A stretch of DNA of 64,000 nucleotides from Symbiodinium natans (taxonomy: Eukaryota; Sar; Dinophyceae; Suessiales; Symbiodiniaceae): assembly GCA_905221605.1 (NCBI GenBank), contig CAJNDS010002423.1, positions 248,501-312,500 on the forward strand, in the 5' to 3' direction. Position numbers and translations under genes: made by a program. Shown in pieces: positions 28,401-37,400 of this stretch. The notes below the pieces were generated by a model, which searched no databases, was not told the origin of the DNA, and saw only the letters and a list, made by a program, of their open reading frames with translations. The stretch's first letter is position 1. Every line of letters starts with the position of its first letter.

Positions 28401-31400
28401 CCCTAAAACCCTAAACGCTAAACCCTAAACCCTAAACCCCTAAACCCCTAAACCCTAAACCCCTAAACCCCTAAACCCGCGCGGAGACAGGTCTTGGACT
28501 CGTTTGCCCTGGCAAAGGCCGGCAAACTGGGAGCCGACGCAGTCACCAGGCTGCTCCAGCTTTTAGGGTCTTAGGGTCTTAGGGTCTTAGGGTCTTAGGG
28601 TCTTAGGGTCTTAGGGTCTTAGGGTCTTAGGGTCTTAGGGTCTTAGGGTCTTAGGGTCTTAGGGTCTTAGGGTCTTAGGGTCTTAGGGTCTTAGGGTTTA
28701 GGGTTTAGGGTGCTTTTAGGGTTTAGGGTTTAGGGGTCTTAGGGTTTTAGAGTTTAGGGCTTCAGTGTTTTGGGTTTTAGACTTTAGGGTTTTAGTGTTT
28801 TGGTTCTAGGGGTTTAGGGTTATGGGGGGTTTGGGGTTGGGGTTTTGGTTTAGGGTTTTGGTTTTTTTTGGCCTTAGGATTGTAGAGGTTTAGGGCTTTA
28901 AGGGGCTTTCGGGTTTTAGGGTCGTAGGGTTTTTGGGTCTTGGTTTTCGTGGTTTGGCGCTTTAGGGTTATGGGGTTCCTCTGGATGCTAGAGGTTTGCT
29001 GGTTTGTGGGAGCCGTTAAACTTCCGACTTTCCTGGGTTTGGGTTTGCCAAGCACACTTTTGAGACTCTCCATGCCTCTTCCTGGGCCTCAGCAAAGGTA
29101 TTCCGCCTCATCGCATCCTTCAAGCAGGAGAAGAGCTACATCGCCACTCGGCCGGGATCTAGTTAGCTTTAAGCCCCTGTGTGTGTGTGTGTGTGTGTGT
29201 TATGACTGACAGGGTTGATAAGGGTGTTGCGGAAGACACACTGAGCCCTAAACCGCAAGAGCCCAAGGACACTTCATGAAGCCCTCAACATCTGAAGCCA
29301 GGGTGCTGTTGAGGGCTTCGTCGCAGCCTAGTTACCGCGTACGCCCAATGAATCTGAAAGCCCCTTATGAAAGGTGCATGGGGGGGGGGGGGGGGGGGGG
29401 GGGGTGATGGTCAGGTAAAGCCTGCACCCAATTCCAAAATCCGGACGGCTCGAGCAACACTTCGTCTGATGGACATTGTTATTCAGATGTTCCTGCTTTC
29501 TCGTAAGTCTAGGGGCGATCCTATAACACCGCAGACCCCAACAAAAATCCGAAATCCAAAACCCCTAAGCCCCAAACCCCAAACCTTCCAACCGTGGAGA
29601 CGAAATCAGCCGTAAAATCGCAACCATGACCCCATGCGAATCTAACAAGGTACATGCTTAGAGTTCATTGCGCCCCGAGAGTCCGACCCCCAACCCTAAA
29701 CCCGAACGCCGAGACCCCAAAGCGCAAAGTTTTAGGGTTTAGGGTTTAGGGTTAGGGTTTAGGGTTTAGGTTTAGGGTTTAGGGTTTAGGGTTAGGGTTT
29801 AGGGTTTAGGGTAGGGTTAGGGTTTAGGGATCCCCACCCTCTTGCCCCCAAAATCTTCCTGGAGCCCACGCTCGATTCCAGGTTTGGGGCGCCTTTCCCA
29901 GGTCTGCCGCCCGGCTCGATTTACTTAGGGTTAGGGTTTAGGTTAGGGTTTAGGGTTTAGGTTTAGGTGTTTAGGGTTTAGGGTTTAGTAGGTTTGGCGG
30001 GTGAGAGCTTAGGGCTTCTGGGTGAAGGATTCAAGGATGTAGGCTTACGGTTCAGGGGTTTTGAGCGGCGAGGGCGAGGGTTTAAGGATGTACAGGGCTT
30101 AGGGTTTAGGGTTTAGGGTTTAGGGTTTAGGGTTTAGGGTTCAGGGTTCAGGGTTCAGGGTTTAGGGGCGAAAAGGCGCGACTTCTGTTTCGGGGGACCT
30201 TTACCCTCTAGCCTGAACCGGAGTGCCCAGCTTGCCTCATAAAGCCCATTCCTGTGTGGCCCGAGGCCCTAAACCCCAAAACCTTGAGCCAAGGTGCCCA
30301 GTTTCTTCACAACCCTCACATCCCGAACCTCTCAGCCCCAAACCCTACCTAAACCCTAAACCCTAAACCCTAAACCCTAAACCCTAAACCCTAAACCGTC
30401 AACCCCCAACCCAAGGCCTAAGCCCGAAGCCCTACACCCCAACCTCCGAAGGACTGGCTTTGACGGCGTGCTGATGGCTGGCGTGAGCGTGCCTCGGGGA
30501 GCAGCAAGCACCCCCCCCCCCCCCAACAAGGTTTAGGGTTTAGGGTTTAGGGTTTAGGGTTTAGGGTTTAGGGTAACTCCCGAAAGCGTCTTCGGATTGG
30601 CCTTCCTGAGTAATCCCCTGCTTGTGGGTCTGTTCTGAGTTCCAGTCCCACTATGGAGCCCTCCGAGTTTTAGAGTTTAGTTTTTTGTTTGCCCGTGGGG
30701 CGGGGGGGGCTCGATCATGACAAGGTGGCTCTTTTGGAAGATCCCCTCTATGTCCCATGCCCTGTATGAACAAGCGCCAACACCCCGGCCATTCAAGCAA
30801 GTAAGGGGTGGACACGAACGCCTAAAACCCTGTAAAGCGATGGGAACACCTGAAAAGCGACACCCCTAAGTTAATGAACCGGTGGGCTATAACCTAGAGT
30901 GTTCCCGAAGCGGCACCTGCAGACATCAAGCGTTGATAACTGGCGCGAAAACCCTGTAAAGAAAGCGATGGGAACACTTGAAAAGCGACACCCCTCATGT
31001 TGCGCGCGTTAGCACCGCCAGCCGGTTTTGGCAGTGACTCGGTTTATGATACTGGGGGTGCCTTCCTGGGGTCCTTATTATAAGGGGATCCCAGTAGTTG
31101 GGGGTCTATATTCGAGGTCCCCTATTATCGTAAACCCCCCATGTGGGGGACTCAAATCCATGACCCTAGGCCCCAAACCCTAAACCCTAAACCCTAAACA
31201 CTAAACCCTAAACCCTAAACCCTAAACCTCCCCCACAAGTCACCGCGGCCGAGGATGGTGTTTACAAGGCCTTCAAGACCTTTGTGGGGACACTCATCGC
31301 TGAGGCGGCCAAGGAGGCGGTTCTGCAGGGGCTTCAGGGTTTAGGGTTTTAGGTTTAGGGTTTAGGGTTTAGGGTTTTAAAACCCCAAAGAACCCGCAAA

Positions 31401-34400
31401 GTCCAGGTGGGCTGGGAGACGAAAGCCACGGACGGCCACCTGGATGGCCTCCTTCGAGTTCCTGGGGCCAAATCTGTGGGGGGGGGGGGGGGGTTTTTTC
31501 GGTTTAGGGGTTAGGTTTAGGGTTCGGGTTTAGGGTTTAGGTTGAGGGGTTGAGGGTTGAGGGTTAGGGTTAGGGTTTAGGGTTTAGGGTTTAGTTTAGG
31601 TCTAGGGTTTAGGGTTTAGGGGTTAGGGTTAGGGTTTAGGGTTAGGGTCTAGGGTTTAGGGTTTAGGGTCTAGGGTTTAGGGTTTTGGGTTAGGGTTAGG
31701 GTCTAGTAGTTTAGGGTCTAGGGTTAGGGTTAGGTTTTTTAGGTTAGGGTTTAGGGTTTAGGGTTTAGGGTTTAGGGTTTAGGGTTTAGGGTTTAGGGTT
31801 TAGGGTTTAGGGTTTAGGGTTTAGGGTTTAGGGTTTAGGGTCTAGGGTCTAGGGTCTAGGGTTTAGGGTTTAGGGTGAGGGTTTAGGGGCAAGAAAGCTG
31901 TGGGATGAAATGCTGCAGCGTGTGTGGTGGGGGGGGGGGGGGGGGGGGGGGTTAATTAAGCGTTTTTTGGGAGAGGGCTTAGGGTTTGGGGTTTAGGGTT
32001 TAGGGTTTAGGGTTCAGGGTTTAGGGTTTAGGTTTAGGGTCTAGGGGGTAGCTTTTGGGGTGTATAGGGCTTAGAGGTACCTTTCGGGCTTTACATGTTT
32101 GAGGCAGTTTGGTTCTTTTGAAAGGCAGGCTCCAGGTCGAGAGTAAGCCCACAGCCTGACCCCCAAACCCTCCCCAAGCCACAATCCTATAAAGTTTTGG
32201 GTTTAGGGTTTAGGGTTTAAGGTTTAGGGTTTAGGGTTAGGGTTTAGGGTTTAGGGTTTAGGGTTTAGGGTTTAGGGTTTAGGGTTTAGGGTTTAGGGTT
32301 TAGGGTCTAGGGTTTAAGCACGGAAATCCTAATATGATCATGCCCGCCTCCTACTCGCCTTCCTCTCAGGAGACGATGATCAGCCTGCAAGCCAAGTTTT
32401 CGACGGTCGCCCGGCTGAAGCTACCAATGAGTCCATATGGCATCGGCCTTACAAAAACACTCTCCGTAAGCCCCGAAGCCAGATCGTGTTGGAAAATCCT
32501 TGATATCCCACCCCAGGCCCAAGCCTACATCCCACCCCAGGCCCAAGCCTACAACCTCACGAGAATCGAACGGGGACCCTGGGGCTGGGCTGGGCGCTGC
32601 TCCACTCTTGCTTGGCGGTCTAAACCCAGAGAGAGATCTGAAGAAGCCCGAAACCTGAACCGCCTCGCCCCAAACTCTTAGGCTTTTCGGGTTTAGGGTT
32701 GGTAGCCCTAAACCCTAAACCCTAAACCCTACACCCTAGACCCTAGACCCTAGACCCTAAACCCTAGACCCTAGACCCGAAACCCTAAACCCTAAACCCT
32801 AAACCCTAAACCCTAAACCCTAAACCCTAAACCCTAAACCCTAAACCCTAAACCCTAAACCCTAAACCCTACTAACCCTAAAACCCTAAACCCTAAACCC
32901 TAAACCCTATAACCCTAAAACCCTAAACCTAAACCCTAAACCCTAACCCTAAACCCTAAACCCTAAACCCTAAAACGCTAAACCCTAAGCCCTAAAACTC
33001 TAAACCCTAAACCCTAAACCCTAAACCCTAAACCCTAAACCCTAAACCCTAAACCCTAAACCCTAAACCCTAAACCAGCGCCAACAAGCCCAGGCGGACA
33101 GCGCCGTGGCCGAAGCCCGGCGGCGTTTCGAGGCCTTCCTCGCAGGCCGGGGAGATGCGCGTTTGTTTCATGGGTTCCCCGCGGTTTAGGGTTTAGGGTT
33201 TAGGGTTTAGGGTTTAGGGTTTAGGGTTTAGGGTTTAGGATTCCCCGACTACTTCGCTCTATACTACCCCCCTCCCCCCCCAAGTCTAAGGCATCTGGGT
33301 AGTTAGGGTTTAGAGCTCAGGGCTTAGGGCAAGCCATCACCTTGTCAAATCAACGTCTCTCGGCCTAGTTTAAAAGGAGGGTCAGACGTACAAATTCCTC
33401 GGGCCCCCAACCCTAAACCCTGATCCCCTTTGCAGTCCAGCTGGCCCACGCTCCCCCGATTTTACTTCGGAGGAGATACTTCGCAACTTCCGGACGACAT
33501 CAAGGAGTCAGGGCCCAAGATGCTTCACCCAGCTGCTAGAAGGGCTTAGGGTTGCGATGTTCCCCCCTTATACACAAACAGTCCTTAGTAGGGATTATAG
33601 TACCCCCGATTAGAATCCCTCATTAAGGATTGTTAGCACAAGGGGGAACATCCCAAGCTTAGGGTTCAACTCTACGGTTAAGTTAGGGGAGATGGATGCT
33701 GAGATCCTAGAAGAAGGCCTGTTGAAGCCAGCAACTACTGGTACGTATTGGGTCTAGCGCATTGAGCTGACGTGCCAACATTGCTGTGCACGTTCTCCCA
33801 CACAGTTCGCCTCGAAGACTTCGCACTCGATCAGGAAGGTTGGTGGTGGTGTCAAAATGCTTGAGAACCTTTTAGGATGCATTGTGACAACCTTCAGGGT
33901 GAAATATGTTTGCGTCAGGGTTTGGGGTTTAGGGTTCTCAAACCCTAAACCCTAAACCCTAAACCCTAAACCCTAAACCCTAAACCCTAAACCCTAAACC
34001 CTAAACCCTAAACTCTTCAACCGACTCAAGCCTTTTGGTCCCAGGCCCGTGTACAGGATCGTGCTCAAGACCGGCGGCCAGAAGGAGCTGCAGGGAAGTG
34101 CACACCGGGAAGGGGATTAGGATGTAGGGTTTAGGGTTTAGGGTTTCGGGTTTAGGGTTTAGGGTTGTTTGGTTGGACTTTGGCCGCATTCCTTCTACTG
34201 TAGCTACAGCTCACTTGGCACCAGAGCCCCAAACCCACAGAAGCAGGGGTGACTTCGCAGCTCCACCTGCCCTTAAATTGAGCCTGGAATCCTGAAACCC
34301 TAAACCCTAAACCCTAAACCCCAAAACCCTAAACCCTAAACCCTAAACCTACATTCTTTCGCAGGAGTACAAGGCTCTTCGCGAAGTGCAGGCGAAGGCA

Positions 34401-37400
34401 GCGACAAACATCGAGAAGAAGCACGTGTACGCCACAGCCCGAGCACACACAGATTAAATTGGCAGGGGGCATCTAAACCCTAAACCCTAAACCCTAAACC
34501 CTAAACCCTAAACCCTAAACCCTAAACCCTAAACCCTAAACCCTAAACCCTAAACCCTAAACCCTAAACCCTAAACCCTAAACCCTAAACCCTAAACCCT
34601 AAACCCTAAACCCTAAACCCTAAACCCTAAACCCTAAACCCTAAACCCTAAACCCTAAACCCTAAACCCTGCACCCTCAACCGGCCTTAATCGCTATAAC
34701 AAGCCCTTAACTCTAGAACCTCTGCAGCCCCAAGATGCAACTGATATTCCTGGGCTGTACGATGGGGGTTTCGGGGGATGACGGCCATGGGGTTCAGGGG
34801 TTGGGGTTTAGGGCTCAGGGTTTGGGGTTCAGGGTTTAGGGTTTAGGGTTTGGGGTTTAGGGTTTAGGGTTTAGGGTTTAGGGCTTAGGGTTAGGGTTTA
34901 GGGTTTAGGGTTTATGGTTGTTAGGATGTTGGGGCGGCCTAGGGCCTAGTGCGTGCTTCGTGCTGCCGAAGGTCACAATCGGCGCAACAGCCGAGATGGC
35001 GCTGAAGAAGGCTGCCGCCGATGGTTGCAGCAGGGAGACGTCGTGTGTTTAGGGTTTAGGGTTTAGGGGGCCCCTGTTAAACCTAATTAGAACCCAAAAC
35101 CAAGCACAGCAAGCTTTAGCGACCTTAAACCCTAAACCTACGAGAGAGAAGTGGGTGGGTTGAGGTTTAGGGTGCCCCTTCGAAACGAGGGCCTCCGGCC
35201 TAGAAGCACTAACCCCTAACCCCCAAACTAGACTGCACCTATTGTCATTGGGTTCGGCCCGATCGTCTTTTCTTCCCTAGACCCTAAACCCGGAACCCTA
35301 AACCCTAAACCCTAAACCCTAAACCCTAAACCCTAAACCCTAAATCCTTGGGGCTTGGGGGCTTAGGGAAGCTCTCCCCTGACCGTAAGCCCGTAATCGG
35401 ATGTGAAATTGACATGGCCGACGGCAGGACGTGCTGGAGTGGGTCGTGTCCGGGGACATCAAGATCCAGGACCCTCCCTAAACCCTAAACCCAAAACCCA
35501 AAACCCTAAACCCTAAACCCTAAACCCTAAACCCTAAACCCTAAACCCTGAGTTAGGCTCAGGGATGTTTAGGGCCTTGGGTTTTAGGATGTCAGGGCTT
35601 TATAGGGCTCAAGGGTGCAACGGTTCGACTCCGTAAACTCGAACTCTTTCAGGGCTTGCGCGCTAAACCAGCCGAGGCGAAAGCACCGGGCTCAAGCAGC
35701 TTTCTAGCCAGTTCCAACCCCAAATGCTCCATTTAGGGTTTAGGGTTTAGGGTTTAGGGTTTAGGGTTTAGGGTTTAGGGTTTAGGGTTTAGGGTTTAGG
35801 GTTTCGTTCCCCATGGGCTTGGACATTGTCGGCGGCCGGGATGCGGTGGGGGGGGGTGGGGCTTTGGGTTCTTGTTTGGAGGTCGCCTCCTGCTGATTTT
35901 CGGTCTTTGTATGTTCATGCCTCCCTATTACTCCCCGCCCGAAACAAGGGTACTCTCCTATGAATACCCCAAAAACCCTGAACCATACTTAAACCCCATA
36001 ACCCTAAACTCAAATAAAACCCCAAAACCCTAAACGCGAACACCCTAATCTCTAAACCCGAAGCCCTAAACCCAAAGCAACAACCCCGAACCCCAGACCC
36101 TATAAACCCTAAACCCTGAACCCTAAACCCCAAACCCTAAACCCCCAAACCCTAAACCCTAAACCCTAAACCCTAGACCCGTTCCCAGGACTTCTTCTAT
36201 CCGCTCGGCTCCGTGGCATCTTCGTCGAAGGAAGCGGCGGCCATGACTTGGGAGTTCTACAAGGCGGCCCCTTTCGGGAAATTTAGGGTTTTTGGGTTTT
36301 GGGATGCTTTGATTTTTAGGGTTTAGGGTGTGGGGTTTTGGGTTTTGGGATGTTTTGGGGTTTAGGGTGTAGGGTTTTTGGGGCCTGGGTTTAGTTTAGG
36401 GAGGGTTCAGGGTGTTTCGGGTCTAGGGTTTCGTTCGGGAGCGTGTAGTAGGGTTTGGAGTTTGGGGTGTCAAAGGGGTTTAGGGTTGAGGCTTAGTGTG
36501 GAGCGTCTGAATTTTGAGCTTTCATACTCTAAGACCCTGCAACACTAAAGCCCAAGACCCCAGAACCTGAACCCTAAACCCTATGGCCCCCAACACTCAT
36601 GCCCAAAACCCCAAACCCTATAACCCGAAAAGAACCTCAAACCCTACAACCCTTAAGCCCTAAACCCCAGACCCCAAACCCGAAACCGTAAACCCCTGAA
36701 CCTTAAGCCCTAGAGGAAGCCCAACGACTCCCCCACAAAACCTTCGAGCTCCCGAGCATTGAAACCCAGGTTTTGAGGGGGTTTTCGGGTGGCTTTAGGG
36801 TGGATTTAGGGGTTTTAGGGTGGCTTTGGGGTGGTTTGTCGGGATTTTAGGGTGGCTTTAGGGTGGTTTTAAGGGTTTTGGGGTGGCTTTAGGGTGGTTT
36901 TTCGGGATTTTGGGGTGGCTTTCTGGGGTGGTTTTAGTGTGGTTTTAGGGGTGTTAGCGGTTTAGGGGCCTCAGGGGTTTTAGGGTTTTGGGTTTTAGGT
37001 TTTACGGGTTGGAGGGTTTTAGGGCTTCAGGGGCTTTGGGCATACGCCTGAAAATCCGAAACCTTTGAAACCCGAAAGGCAAACTTCGACAAGATCTGGC
37101 TGCTTCTTCGCAGTTATTGGCTTGGACCGGGCCCCTCAACCCCAGCTTGGAGGGTTTTTAGTGCTTGGAGGTTAGGGTGTTAGGGTTTAGGGATGTTCCC
37201 CAGCAAGCAGGGTTTATCACACGTGGGGTTTCTAAGACCCATGCCTTGGAAGAGGACATATTAAAGCTTTCTGCAAGAAATTAAGCTGCGACGGACACTG
37301 AACGCACGAAACAGAAAGCAAGTCTCGACAAGACTGACAAGCGCACGCCGCGAAAGTCGCATGCTTGCCACCTCAACGTTCAAGACGTCTGACACGACAA

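Noticed and set aside
28539-28562. AVTRLLQ as part of M1 exon 31
   Set aside because: It is open, but keeping it breaks the phase and adds a helix turn relative to the family. The GC donor at 28539 gives a clean join to VFRLIASF.
32545-32625. Minus-strand tRNA-like box (GTTCGATTC)
   Set aside because: The rest of the cloverleaf is absent. At most it is a decayed tRNA-derived short element.
35600-35650. tRNA-like T-arm (acggttcgactccgt)
   Set aside because: No acceptor stem, D arm or anticodon arm can be built around it.
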